Shown: positions 25,101 to 37,292, counted from the stretch's first letter. The stretch: DNA of 64,000 nt from Sphagnum compactum (GCA_965153455.1 OZ234496.1:14252304-14316303); one strand, 5' to 3'. A program made the numbers and translations. Notes: a model not told the origin generated them from the letters alone.

Positions 25101-27613
25101 TCTCTACCAGTTGCGCCATCAGCCATTGATGGCAGTGGCCAGGTAAAATGTCTGCACCCCTACATTTGTTTAGATCTGAAGCATTATGTTCATGGTCACA
25201 GGAGTCACAAGTTGGCACTAACATTTGTTTGCTTCTCTACTTTCCTGGGAACAGTTTGGCATTGGTCCAGATGGAAAAAGAAGGGAGCCCGAGAGCAATG
25301 TGTTGCTGGTGTCTATTGAGAACATGCAATATGCTGTGACTATTGATGTGCTACACACGGTGAGTAAATGTCAAAGCTGTTCCCACATTTGAAAGTGGAT
25401 TTATCTGTAAGTTTCTGGCATGCTATGACAGATAGTTGACCACTTGCTGGTTCTATTCATCATTTACCCTCAAAGGAGTAAGGTTTTGGGTTTCCATATT
25501 TCACTAAAGGTAGAGATGGAAAAACTGTGCTGTTTGCTCAACCCATAATTTTATAGATGTAATATCTCCATGCTTGTTGTATAACAAAACTGGCTTTGTG
25601 GTATTTTCTAAACCTTTCTTCATCTTATGCAGGTCTTCTCAGCCTTTGGGACTGTGCAGAAGATTGCCATATTTGAGAAGAGTGCTGGTTTCCAAGCTCT
25701 GGTGCAATACCCAGGTACTTCATGAGGAGCCTTCTAATTTAGAGATTTGTGAGGGGTCATGCAGGGTGACATCTTTCAAGATCTTATGTAGCTTTAGGAG
25801 TGTAGTTCACCAAATTCCCAATTTTTTATTCTATTCTAATATGTTGGGCAGTGCACCCCTTTTACTTTAGCTGAATTTTCTTGTGTTCATGTCTCTAGTC
25901 TTCAATTCCTTCTCTTTTTCAGGGGTTGGAGGGTGTCAAAATCTTGATGTGGTTGAAGTATGATCAACATAGGTCTTGATGTAAGTGTATCAGTGGGGTT
26001 TTTGAAGTGGACTCTTATATTTGGGTCATGGGGTTGGGTTCAAAAGACATGCCAACAGCTGTGGTGGCAAAGGAGGCACTAGAGGGGCACTGCATCTACG
26101 ATGGAGGCTTCTGCAAACTGCATCTTTCATATTCTCGACACACTGACCTAAATGTAAAGGTATTGTGCCCCCTGGTATAAGTTGATGTGTTAGAAAGCAC
26201 TAATAACTTTTCAGTCTGGATCAAGGGCAGAGAATCCCAAATTTTTTGTTCTATTTGGTGATCACCCCATGCCCAAGTGCTCCACATTGTGGGGTTTACG
26301 CATGCATTGGGAAGCGTAAGGATAGTGGGGAACCAAATAGCTTCCTCAACACAGTTCCATTGCAGAGACCTTTCCAGAGCTTAAGCCACATAACACTTTG
26401 CTTTTAATGACCCACAAGTAAATTCCTAGCATAGTTTCCACCACTTTCTCTGGTCTTTTCCCTGCCTCCTACATTTGTTGGATTCCTAAGATTGAGATCT
26501 TCACACCATTGCATGATAAACCTGTCATCTCTGCAATTACATCTGTAGGAAACTCATATTGATGATAGTGCAACAAGTAACTGGGACTGGATACTTGCAC
26601 ACTCTGAGGCATTCAGATTCCGAAATCTTCTGAAGTTTCATGTAATGCCGAAGTGTAAAACAACAAACATTCTGACAGTAGTGGAACTTGTGAAATGAAT
26701 TTATTGCCTGAGAATATTGGTCTTGGGAGTGATCATTCTCCCTTTTTATCATACCTTACTTTGGACTCTGGTTATCATTAGATTGGGTGGGTTCTTGATT
26801 CTACCAAGCCCTTGGTAGGTCTTCTGAAAGCTGTGTGGATTTGGGGGCTTGCTCCTGATTTCTTGCCAAATTGCTGGAGAATGGGTGTATTGACTTTCTC
26901 TGTGAAGCTTTACAGAGAATTGAGAAAAGTTTGTAGTGAAAGTAGGACAGCAGATATCTCTTTGAGTCTAGCATTGTACCAGCATGCTTTGCTGATTCAG
27001 ACAACTCATTCATTTGCAGGTCAACAATGACAGAAGTCGTGATTACACCAACCCAGGGCTGCCACCAACACAGCCCCCTGTCCTGGGCCAGGCACCTGGT
27101 ATGGGCACCCCTGATGGCCTCCAAGACTCCCCATCAGGTGCACCTGGGTATCCTGGAAGCCAGTATGGAGCCGTTCCAGGTCAATCTGATGCTGGGATGG
27201 GACAGCAAATGTGGGACTATGACCGAAGCCCTAAAGCACAACCGGGTTCTAGCCAGCTTGTTGGACAACCTATGCCTGGGCAGCAGCAAATGTACATGAG
27301 CCACAGACCCCCTGGAAATGTACCAGCACCTCCTGGCCATCATGGTCCTCCAGGTCCTGGTTCTCACTACCAGGGACCTCCAGGAATCCCCTCAATGATG
27401 CAACAAATGGGCATGCCTCCCCCAGGCCACATGGGTGCAGGCATGATGCCTAGTGGTGGGCCAAATCCTCATCATGGCCCTCCACCTCCTGGTCACTCTA
27501 TGCCTCCATATCAGCAGCAGCAACAGCAGCAGTCACTGCAGCAGATGCATGGGCCTGGTCCTCAGCAGGGTATGCCTGCCAACAATGGTGGTGCTCCTGT
27601 CTATTATATGTGA
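22121..27613 (+). CDS. PTB: polypyrimidine tract-binding protein, PTB1/PTB2 class, 526 aa, 10 coding exons
   Basis: RNA-binding regulator of alternative splicing that binds CU-rich RNA. The protein opens with a family-typical QPQFRYTQQPSKVLHVRNLP. RRM1 covers about residues 17-92 (ending QVRGKTVYVQYSNRQE). RRM2 covers about 112-205 (NVLLVTIEG, VFSAFGFVHKIATFEKSAGFQALVQF). RRM3 covers about 241-328 (NVLLVSIENMQYAVTIDVLH, VFSAFGTVQKIAIFEKSAGF). After VNNDRSRDYTNP (from residue 330) comes a ~185-residue tail rich in P, G, Q, M and H with a short poly-Q. Exons: 22121-22306, 22506-22715, 24035-24097, 24340-24413, 24827-24922, 25085-25142, 25255-25359, 25633-25714, 26047-26159, 27020-27613. Phases close over 1,581 nt to TGA. 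The start at 22121 gives the conserved N-terminus. The acceptor of exon 9 (CAAAAG) lacks a good pyrimidine tract but is required by phase and conservation. Confidence 0.95.
22716..24034 (+). promoter_or_regulatory. PTB: PTB intron 2, long and pyrimidine-rich
   Basis: At 1,319 nt this is the longest intron of the gene; the others are 112-860 nt. It contains two dense C/T tracts, about 23137-23219 and 23249-23313, with CUCUCU/UCUU-type elements that are known PTB binding preferences. Several AG/GT pairs in its first part could define an internal exon, and stops occur in all frames. It separates RRM1 from RRM2. Regulation by the gene's own product is an inference, not shown. Confidence 0.4.
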
Positions 27614-28139
27614 TAAGGCACACAAAATGTTGGGTTGCAAAAGCACAATGCTCATTATGTGCTCAGATGTGATTTGTTGCAGTTGACAAAAGCTCCAAAT
27701 TTTACTATGCATGATGAGTTGACCAACTTCCCACCAGGTTTCCTCTTTAATTAGACACCCTTTGTTGGTTTATCTTTAGAGTTTCACGAGTCTGAGTCCT
27801 TTGTATTCTGCCTTTGATCGTATGGGTTTGATCGCATGCATACCTGACTGGAATGCATAGTTTCTTACCCATCTTTCCTCCGTACTAATGTGTTCCAGAT
27901 CTTAGTACTTCTTTTGCATTCTCAATTTCTGGGTACACTGGATCTGACCCTAGATACATCTTGAGAAGTAGAGTTGTCGGTTTGAGCACATACAATGTAG
28001 AAATTTTTACTGGGTACAGATCCTGCATACAGGTGGCATTTGTAGGCTATATAGTAGCCAACAGTCACTCTCCAATGTATGGTTCTTTCTATCCAATGAA
28101 TTTTTTTAACAATCTGCATAAAGCTTCTATGCTATTAGC
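27614..28139. other. PTB 3' untranslated region and flank
   Basis: Moderate-GC sequence continues several hundred bases past the PTB stop without an open frame of note, consistent with a 3' untranslated region. The end of the transcript cannot be fixed. Confidence 0.45.
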
Positions 28140-28850
28140 AATTGGTGATTGGTCTTGGAATGTGATAGATGGTAAGGAAGCATTGAGAGTTGCAAGGTTA
28201 CGTGGTTTCTCCAAATTCTTTAAAACTTCTCAATTGGTCTTGGAATAGGTGGCAATTAATAGTTGAGAGTTGAGAGTTGCAAGGTTACGCAGTTTATCCA
28301 ATGTCTTAGAAAACTCATAAATTGGTCTTGAAATGTGAAAGGCAACAAAAAGTAGTTGAGAGTTGAGATGTATGAGAGTTGAGGGTTAACAGGTTACATG
28401 GTTTGTCCAGTGTAAAAAAAACTCATCAATCAGTCTTGAAATGTGATCTAGGTGACAATGAAGAGTTGAGGGTTGAAAATTGTCAGGTTCCTATGGTTTC
28501 TGCAGGTATGTTAAAATCTTGTTAATTGCTCTTGAGATTTGATCGGTGGCCTTGAAGAGTTGAGAGTTGTGGGGTTTTGTGGTGTCTCCAATTGCTTAAA
28601 ATTGTCAATTTGGTCTTCAAATGTAATGAATGGCAATGAATAGCTGAGACTTTTAAACATAGTTGAGAGTAGAGTAGAGAGTAGTCAAGTTACTCAGTTC
28701 TTGCAGTGCTCGAAGAATTTGTTGATTGGTCTTGAAATGTGTGTGATAGGTGGGAATTGCATGGTTAACATTTGACAGTTTACTAGTTTATGTGGTTGCT
28801 CCAAATGTTGTAAAACTCGTTGATTATGGAACGAAGTGATGGAAAGATTG
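28140..28850 (+). repeat. degenerate ~85-115-bp tandem repeat, about eight copies
   Basis: The phrase ATTGGTCTTG(G/A)AATGTGA recurs at about 28148, 28233, 28321, 28430, 28527, 28609 and 28724, with a decayed copy near 28822. GTTGAGAGTTG and (C)AGGTTAC lie between copies. Unit length varies, so this is an old, drifting minisatellite just downstream of PTB. Confidence 0.75.
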
Positions 28851-30249
28851 TGGACTTAGATGACGGGGAATGACTTGCCATTGAAGAGCTAGTTTGCTTT
28901 GGTGTTCTAAACATGTAAAGCTTGTAAGCATTAGATAGGATTTTGAGACTTTTTGGACATGAAGGCAACACTTTTCTTGCATTTTGTCCACATTCACATT
29001 GAGTCCATTAGGATTTTATAACTATGACAGAAATCATCCTATTAAAATCCTGTATATATAGAAGCAGCATGTTGGCTGGTCAAGGGCTTTTTGGTGGTCC
29101 CAAAAGTGGAGTGAGGGCCCCATGGGGCTCACATTCACACAAAACAAACACCTATCTTAGTATATAGATTAAAACTTCTTTAAGAGTTGCAAAGTTGGGG
29201 ATATGTGTAAAGGAAAAAGGGGCTTCCCCAATACATCTTTTGTTACGTCTTCAATTTAGAAGTTGAATTTAATTATGAAAGTTCATTTATTGCATTTTCC
29301 AAAACTCCCAATGTTTTTTTAGGTTGACTTGTTAAAGTTTTTTTTGTTCATTTTATGATATTTTGTGCAATTATTTCTATTTTAAGGTTCCCAAATGCTC
29401 TTCGAATGTCAATCAGAAATTACGTTGGTCATAAATTAGAAATTACGTTGGTCATAAAATAATTAGCATGTCCATATAGCATTACAATTAAACCCTACAT
29501 GTGTCATATAAGCATGAAAATTAAAATGAAAAACAATGCAAGAAATCTAAGAATAATACCAAGCTTTTAAAGGTTAAAGAAATCAAACACGAATAGAGAT
29601 GTGAAATATGCAAAAGGAAATAAAACTAAAGGAAATTCACTCCTAACCTAAGTCGTGTTACATTATGTTGCATGTATTTATAATTTTAGTGGCAATAATA
29701 ATTGGAAGTTTGATGACGAGTAATCGGAACTAGTATATGGGGAATTTTTGGGAATCCTTCATATGGTCGTTCATGGATCATTCCAAAGATAATTTTACAA
29801 ATAACTACCTCATTTTCAAGCCTAAGTACTTCATTTTTTACAAAAAAATTGCTTCATTTTCTTATGAACTTTCTTAATAATTTTCTCCCACCTTTTTTAA
29901 TAAATACCTCCATTTTATAACTACCTCATTCTTTTCCCCTATCCACCAACATGAATATGAAAAAACAAATTAACATGTGTCTTTTCATGTCCATGAAATG
30001 TATATTAATTTAAATTAAATTTGACATTGACATAAATAATGATGAATTATTGAAAACCAATTTGAATAATAGGCCAAGTACCAACTTTTTTTATAAAAAT
30101 GGTTGGTGCCTCTAGTTATATAGTTTGCAAAATTAAAATATATGACAAAGAATATGGCACAAACATTTTAGTTACATCTTAGTTGCACCTATTAGGATAA
30201 AGATGCTAATAACTTAAAAACAAAAACTTATAAATCTTTGTACATTGCT
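28851..30249. other. AT-rich spacer
   Basis: No supported gene or structured element. It includes a short tandem duplication of AGAAATTACGTTGGTCATAA at about 29415-29457. Confidence 0.55.
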
Positions 30250-30690
30250 TTGTTATTTTTGGAAGTCAAAATGTTTTTGTAGCCCTTCATTTGGCACATC
30301 TAATGCAATAAAAATCATTCAAAGCAATGAAGGAATGAATAAGATATGCCTTTTCCAAGCGAAGGGGGTCAATGGCATGATGTGGGTTGGCACATATGAT
30401 CAGTTTGCATTCTGAAGCTTAAGATTTTTGGGTGACACTTTATTGTCTTTGCACTTTAAATTTTTTTGTAAAGTTTCAAATGGCACATCTAATACAACAA
30501 AAATTGCACAAATCGATGAAGGAATGAATAAAATATGCCTTCTCCAAGTGAAGGGGGTCATAGATATGATGTGGGTTGGCATATATGACTAGTTTGCATT
30601 TCGGAGCTTAAGATTTTTGAACATCACCCTATTGTCTTTGCACTTCAAAAATGTTTTTAAACGCTTTAAATGGTGCTTCCATAGCTTTTT
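30250..30690. repeat. ~189-bp tandem repeat, about 2.3 copies
   Basis: GGCACATCTAAT(G/A)CAA begins at 30293 and again at 30482. The matching stretch runs through ATGAAGGAATGAAT, a CCAAG(C/T)GAAGGGGGTCA block, GATGTGGGTTGGCA and TTGTCTTTGCACTT. A third partial copy begins about 30660. The two main copies are highly similar. Confidence 0.8.
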
Positions 30691-30959
30691 AAATTGTTCA
30701 AAACAAACAAGAAATGAAAAAGATATGAAATTTGAGAATAAAGGGGTTTAATTTTATTTTTTCCTCTTTGAACAAGTTCATCCTCTTCTTGTTTCTTTGC
30801 TTTTGGAGTTCCAAGAAATATTGTAAATTTTCACTTCGTTCACCTGTGGTCATGAAATGTTTTCTAAAAGGACAAAAAACTTCAAAAATATGGGAAGGGT
30901 TTAGTGATAGGTGTGTCTACCCTATCCATCAATTATGTTATATTAATCCACCTACTAGC

Positions 30960-31620
30960 TATATTAAATATTGAACATAAAAATATTTAACAAATAAAAA
31001 AACCTATTATGATCATTATTAAATAATAATAATAACTAATATTGATATTATTATATTTTATCTTGTTGGATATTAACTATAATTGTATTAATTAAGAAAT
31101 TCAAATAATATTACTAATATTTACTAAAAATTTAATTATAACATAACTCATTATTTATAGTTAATTATATAATTGATGGTAATAATCATATAAAATAATA
31201 CATAAAATTGATATTTATAAATAAATATTAGTTAAATGAAGTAATTTTAATTATAAAATATAATTTTATTAGTGAATAATGGTTGACAATATTATTAATA
31301 TTGATAACTTATAATTTATACATAATATATACCTATGTTATACTAATTTAGGTTATATATAATTATATATGTGTGTGTGTGTGTAGCTAATAAATAGGTA
31401 CTTACTATGTAACTAAAAATTAAACCTACTTGGTTAATAACTACCTATTAACAACCTATTAATGACTTAACTACTTAATGCTCTAGGTAAACACTAATTA
31501 AGTACCTAACTACTAGTTAGGTAAGTAACTAGGTAGGTATATGTTTATTAATAATTAATAGGTACTTAATATAGATATGACCTACTATATTTACAAATAG
31601 TCCTTATAATTGAAAGATAG
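30960..31620. other. extremely AT-rich tract
   Basis: Nearly pure A/T sequence rich in AATAAT/TTATTA and TATA steps. It has a TG microsatellite at about 31370-31384 and, from about 31385 to 31570, a cluster of TACCTA/TAGGTA and TTAATAGGTA motifs in both orientations. No gene is visible. It is prone to unwinding and could be an attachment region, but this is only composition-based. Confidence 0.5.
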
Positions 31621-32319
31621 TTGTGACAAAGTTGCAACTAATGCATTAGTCCGGAAATTACATTTCATCCATCCAATTGGCATTTATCATCCATGCCTAT
31701 GTTTGTGATTGACCAAAGTAGTTGGACATGGGACTCATCTTGGGATGTCATCATTCTCCCAGTTGTAGCTTTTAATTATAACTCAATTGTAGCACCTGTG
31801 GATACTAGGAATATTTCGTGATTATCCTTTTAGTTGAGACTCGGGTTCAACTGTCTACCAAAAGAGTTGATGTTTCAACTTGCTTGGTAAGACCGACTTA
31901 TTTAATTAAATAATAAAAAAATTGCAGTTGAGACGTAGTTGAAAATGACCTACAATTGAAAATATTGTGGTTGAAAAAGGGGGTTTTCTACTAATGTTTG
32001 TGTTGCTTGTTCTTTTTACAAGCTTATACATAGTGTTGAATACCTACATTAAAGTGACATGTTCTCCATTAGCAATTCAATACTCCATTTGGTTATGCAA
32101 GCATTCTTTTGTATTATTAATCTTGTTTTTAAATATAAAATGAAGTGGCAAGAACGAGAAGATTAAAGGTGATGGTTGGGTTCAAAAAGTTACGTATACG
32201 GTATTTACCTTATGTCATGAGGTGATTGATGTCACTCAAATTCATATACAAAAACCTTGAAGTCCTTTTGTAAAAAATAATATTTTTTTCAAGTCCAAAG
32301 TTTACATCATGTAGATGTA

Positions 32320-32760
32320 ATCTATGGTTGATAGTCATAAGAAGTTTAGAGATGTTTTATGGCCATGTTTTGTTTCATGAATGAGGCATAGATATTGTGC
32401 CTATCAAGCTTGTTCTAGAAGGTTGTGATCGGGGACTTGTTTTGATCCAACAAAGGTGAAAACTTCGTTAGACTTTACTTGTTGATAAACTTTATCCATT
32501 CTTTTCATGGTTGATGATTCCACACAAATAGGTTAGGAATGTTTGGCACATTATATTATAACAAACATCTCTATTGAGGAAAAAACATTGTGAAGAATGC
32601 ATTTAGGATTTTGAAAAAGAGTTTTAAAAAATTATTTCTAAAAATTAATGCGATGTTCTATTTATGCCTAATGTAATGGTTTATCATTGTATCCTTTACA
32701 ACATGATCTTGGATGGGAAGGACATTGACATTGACACATTGATGGTTTAATTGGATTTGA
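32320..32760 (+). pseudogene. decayed PIF/Harbinger-type transposase remnant
   Basis: Conceptual translation in shifting frames gives three blocks in the order expected for the DDE domain of PIF/Harbinger transposases. The first is DKLYPFFSWLMIP (from 32484; compare the family's D-x-G-Y-P...W-L-M-x-P). The second is KNAFRILKKSFKKLFLKIN (from 32593; compare the ENAFGILKxRFRIL type). The third is MVYHCILYNMILDG (from 32676; compare the family's C-x-L-H-N block, with H replaced by Y). Stops and frameshifts interrupt it, so it is inactive. Terminal repeats and target duplications were not found. Confidence 0.55.
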
Positions 32761-34719
32761 AAAACACTATTACTTACGTGCATCATAGTAGTCAAGGTCA
32801 TAAATAATTGAATGAATAAGGGGCTTTTATAAAATATGTAACTAACAATGAAGTTTAATTTGATCTATAAGGATTTGAAAGTTTATGAATAGATTAGAGG
32901 ATGATTTTGGAACAAACCTTGTGAACAAGCCAAGACAAATGCATTGACTTGATTTTCACATTCATGTCATTGAAGTTCAATGACATCAACGTTTGTGAAT
33001 TTGATGTGTAACTTGATTGTATTTGGTTGACCTTGAATTATATTTGATTTTTCATTGTGATTTGGAATCAAACTTGTTTGCCTACTATCTCATGTTTATT
33101 CTTGTAAGAACTGTTAAAATAAACTCTAGATTCACCTAATCTTTAGGTTGAATGATGTTTCTTTTTAATGAGTGTAAAAAGTTAAGTGCAAAGGTGTAGG
33201 TAAGAGTGTTTTGTCCTAAATGAAAGTGTGGCACATTGTAATGCTAAATTGAAAAATGATGTTTACTATGTCCTTATCAGTCTTGTGAAGTTTTTTTGTT
33301 TTTAGGTTTGAAGTATTCCAATTGGTTTTTCATAGTAGTTCATGAACCTTGGTGCAATGCTATTTGCTTTCTAACTATGTGAGGTTAATTTGATCCATGC
33401 CTCCACAATTTTTGTTTTTGGATGTTTTTAGGATAGGTGAAAATACATTTGATTGTTTTGCTTAATTCGTATGTTCCTAGGTGCAATTAGGGTCACTTGA
33501 GAACCTTGTGCAAGTATTGCACACATGTTTGGAACATTTGAAAGATTGATGAAGGAATGGCCGTAATGTCTACAACTATTGGTGGTGCATTTGTCGAGGT
33601 TGACAAAATTCACATGGGCATTGCACTCCCTTACTATGTAATCAAAATTATTTCATAAATGTACAAAATCCTCACCAATTTTTTTTGTGAATTGTAAACA
33701 TAATTGTGTAAAACCTTGCTAGTCTTGTGAGTCAATTTCAAATATTGTTGTTATGTAATTTCCAACACTTTTGGCTTGCAAATCTCTCACATGATGTAGT
33801 GTGTTGATAATGTGTTCTCCTTGAAAAACTTTGATAACTTCATAATTCTTTTTGTTGAATTATTGAAATAAATGATATCAGTCACGTTCATATGTAGTAA
33901 TAATCTTTTAAAATAATGTATGGTGCCTAGTGTCTTTGTGGAAGTTCAATTTTGTTTATAATTCAAATTGAGGCAACTCCATTTGTCTTTTACACATTTT
34001 TTCAGTTCCTAATACCTTTGTTAGGAGTAGTAGTTTAGTTACCTAGTTAAGTCACAATTAATTTAGTGATAAGTTGGGTTAGCATAGTTAATTATGTTTC
34101 ATCTCATAATTGTTTCAAGTGCGGACATGATTCAAATTTATTTGGTGTTTGGGTATATTAGCCCAAGTTTTGTGATCTCAAATCACTTTTCGTGATTTGA
34201 GATTCCAAAACATAATGTGTTTATGCTTTCCAAGTTTTTATGTGTTTATGTAGCTTTACATGGTACATGGTGTTTGTGTTGTTTTTATGTTTTGAGCTTG
34301 GATTCTTGCATTGTTGCAAGTGAATTCATTTTGGTTTGGATATGGTGTACCAATTGGTGTTTTTTTTGTCACGTGATTGCATGTTTGGTGGCAACAATGG
34401 TGGTGATATCGACATAGGAATGCATGATGCTTTGGAACAAACTAGTTTTTGAAGTTCATTTATAATTTTGTTTTAGTGTTGTATAATAGGTATCATGTGT
34501 GGTCTTGGGTTTAGCAATTCCAATTGAGCTATATATTCAATTTGTTTGCATTTAATTAATGTCAATATTTCAATTTACTCCCAATTTCCTTGTTTTCGCC
34601 AACTTGTTTGACTTTTTCCCCTCTACCTTAACCTTTTGTAAACATTCATGCTTCACATGTAGACATTGAAAATTTGTTTGTTCACTTGATTTTGGTGTAA
34701 GAGACAATACCACAATTCT
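32761..34719. other. AT-rich spacer around the transposase remnant
   Basis: No supported gene. The sequence is less AT-extreme than 31 kb and could include further decayed parts of the Harbinger-like element, but no block could be assigned. Confidence 0.5.
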
Positions 34720-35085
34720 ATGTTGCTATTTTGTTTTGGCAGAATGATGCAAGATGAAAAAGGTGTGAAAATAAACTTTGTTGTAGTAAAAATGAAAGAA
34801 GGTGCAATAACAAGCTTTGTGACGATGAAAGTTTTGCATTGTTTTGGAGTCAAAGGTTTGGAAGGGGATCAAAGATCAATCTCTTACTTGCGTGATTTCC
34901 ATTGTGATAATTTACCATTGTCAATAGGTGAAAAAATCTTTGGATTCAAAGGTTTTGCAATTCATGATAATGATCTAATGATAAGTTCACTACTTGTTGA
35001 TAATTCTATTGATAACTTGCCATGCAGGGATGTCACATACAATATTTACCCTTGTGACATGTTGCATTATGAATTAAAATTGTAA
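34720..35085 (+). CDS. unidentified 121-codon open frame (uncertain)
   Basis: An uninterrupted frame in AT-rich spacer (first codon 34720, stop ending 35085) has a fairly balanced composition for its surroundings, with a charged stretch near residues 12-27. It follows a TTTTGGCAG acceptor-like site (ending near 34741), so it could be an exon fragment of a decayed gene or element instead of a gene. No domain is recognised and no splice partner is seen. Confidence 0.15.
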   Translation: MLLFCFGRMMQDEKGVKINFVVVKMKEGAITSFVTMKVLHCFGVKGLEGDQRSISYLRDFHCDNLPLSIGEKIFGFKGFAIHDNDLMISSLLVDNSIDNLPCRDVTYNIYPCDMLHYELKL

Positions 35086-35089
35086 ATTA

Positions 35090-36099
35090 TGATGTTATTA
35101 GTGATTTTATTGACATGTGCGAATGATGCATTAGTATTCGCAAATGCAATAGCTAATAAAGGTTCCACAAGATTCTCAAATTGTTTAATGGTTTTGGTGT
35201 TTTGCAAATTTTAAATGAAAATATTAACACATAATTTCATTTTAAAAAATCACTTTTGAAAGCTAATCATGCTAGAATGCACAAAATATTTTATTGATTA
35301 AGTTATTGGGGTTGAAAATAACTTTAGGAAGCATGAAAGTGAACATAATAAAACAAACTATGCATTAACATCTTGTGACACATAATTGAAAAAATAAAAC
35401 CTATCTTAAGACATTTTTCCCACAAAAAACTCAAATGCTACAAACATACCAATTTCACTTTACACACAATGTTGTATTAATATATGATTACAAGCTAAAA
35501 TATAAAATGAAATGTTATAAAATAAATAAAGAAAAATAAAAATATTGTAAATTAAGGCACATGAGTGCTCTCCTCTACAATGTACATAGATCAAATTGAA
35601 AAAAAAAAAGAAGGAACAGAAAAAAAGCTTGAGTGTGAAAACTGTAGTCCCCTAGAGAAAAATGAATAATAAACAAGACAAAGCAAACAATGACATGCCA
35701 GAAAACGAGATGACAAAAACCGCCAGACCAGCAGCAGCAGCCGCAAGCACCCCAAGAAAGAAAGAAAGAAAGAAATGAGATGCCAAAAAAACGAGATGAC
35801 AAAAGGGCGTTGCCAGCTGTTTCCTTCTTTCTACCCTGTCCCATCATTGGTACGACTTCCTACCTTCCTCCCTATTTCTACCGACCTAGGTACCTACTAA
35901 CCATAGGTTGTAGGTACGTACGTAGGTACGAACCTGAACTGCCGAATCAAATCCCCCCGGCAACCCCTTTTTAAATTGAGAAATATAATAATATTCTAGA
36001 AAAAAAATTAAAAAAAAGAAATTAAAAGAGTATTTACTAGCTGTGAAAACCTACTTACTAGCTAATCGGTACAAAACCTATATAGCTAGTTTTTCTCCA
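35090..36099. other. spacer with short local duplication
   Basis: AT-rich to 35560, then A-rich. A GACATGCCAGAAAACGAGAT-type phrase at about 35691 recurs as GAGATGCCAAAAAAACGAGAT near 35777, separated by a (GAAA)n run (35755-35775). TAGGTAC-rich sequence follows near 35885-35930. Confidence 0.5.
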
Positions 36100-36720
36100 T
36101 TGGCTAAAAGCTGATTAAATTATATTTAGTAATTTGTTTAGAAAGTTAGTTGGTTTTAGCCTATTTAGTTAGTTATCCTAATGTGCTAGTAGCTAGTTTA
36201 GTAGCCAGTTAGTATCCTAGTTGATTAGTAGCTAGTTGAGTTAGTTAGTGAGTATCCTACTGTGCTTGTAGCTAGTTAATATCCTAGTTGGCTCCTTAGC
36301 TAGTTTAGTAGCTAGTTAGTATCCTAGTGAGCTAGTGGCTAGTCTAGTAACCTAGCTGGTTAATAGTTAGTTTAGTGACCGGTTAGGCATACTAGTTGGT
36401 TAGTGGCTAGTTTAGTAGCCTAGTTAGTAACCTAGTTGGGGGTTAGTAGCTTGTTTAGTAGTTGGTTTGGTATCCTAGTTGGTTAGTGGCTAGTTTAGTA
36501 GCCTAGTTAGTAACCTAGTTGGGGGTTTTAGCTTGTTTAGTAGTTGGTTTGGTATCCTCGTTGGTTAGTGGCTAGTTTAGTAGCCTAGTTCGTAACCTAA
36601 TTGGGGGTTAGTAGCTTGTTTAGTAGTTGGTTTGGTATCTAGTTGGTTAGTGGCTAGTTTAGTAGCCTAGTTAGTAACCTACTTTGGTTGCGGGTAGTTA
36701 GTTAGTTAGTTAATTAGCTT
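36100..36720 (+). repeat. TAGTTAG-rich tandem array with ~83-bp higher-order unit
   Basis: Almost the whole stretch is built from TAGTTAG, TAGTAGC and ATCCTAGTTGG words. From about 36390 a higher-order unit of 82-83 bp appears, with CCTAGTTGGGG-type starts at 36431, 36514, 36596 and a diverged one at 36678. The array ends about 150 bp before the TOR promoter region. Confidence 0.8.
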
Positions 36721-36867
36721 TCTAATTTATTTAAACAGTCTAGGTAGCCAACTGGACTCTGGTGTTCCCAGAGTTCCCAGAGTTCCCTGTCAACAAGCCA
36801 GCATATATTGCAATGGGGGGGAAAGCGAGTGGGCGGGCGGGGGTGTTTTTGGTGAATCATTGTGCGC

Positions 36868-36885
36868 CACGTGTCTAAAACCCTA
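36868..36885 (+). promoter_or_regulatory. TOR: G-box next to a telo-box, proposed TOR promoter
   Basis: CACGTG at 36868-36873 is followed four bases later by AAACCCTA at 36878-36885. G-boxes bind bZIP/bHLH factors. Telo-boxes are known in promoters of plant translation and growth genes. A weak TATA-like CATATATT lies at 36802-36809. Transcription start is not determined. Confidence 0.4.
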
Positions 36886-37269
36886 CAGCCGAGGACGGCA
36901 CCCGGGCACACGCCGATTCCTTGGCCGCGCACTGGCGGAGCCGGTCAAAAGCCCGCGGCAGGGGCGGCGTGGCCGGTGCCCGCGCCCCAACCACCGGCTG
37001 TCCCCGGTTACCGTCTTCCTCAGGAGCGTGTGGCGCACTGTGTGTCCTCTGTTTTTGGGTCGTGTTTGTTGTTCTTCGTTGCTTTCTCTCTCTCTCTCTC
37101 GCGCTCGCCGAAGATTTTTAAAATTTTTTCCTCTCGATTCCACCAGCTCCATCGCTTCGCCCTTTGCTTCCTCGCTTCTGCTCCCTCTTTTGGTGCTCAA
37201 CTCGGATTTTACCATTTCCGTTTTCATGTCGTATCGCGCTTGCTAGCTTCGTTTGTCCTCAGGGGTATC

Positions 37270-37292
37270 TGTGTGTGTGTGTGTGTGTGTGT

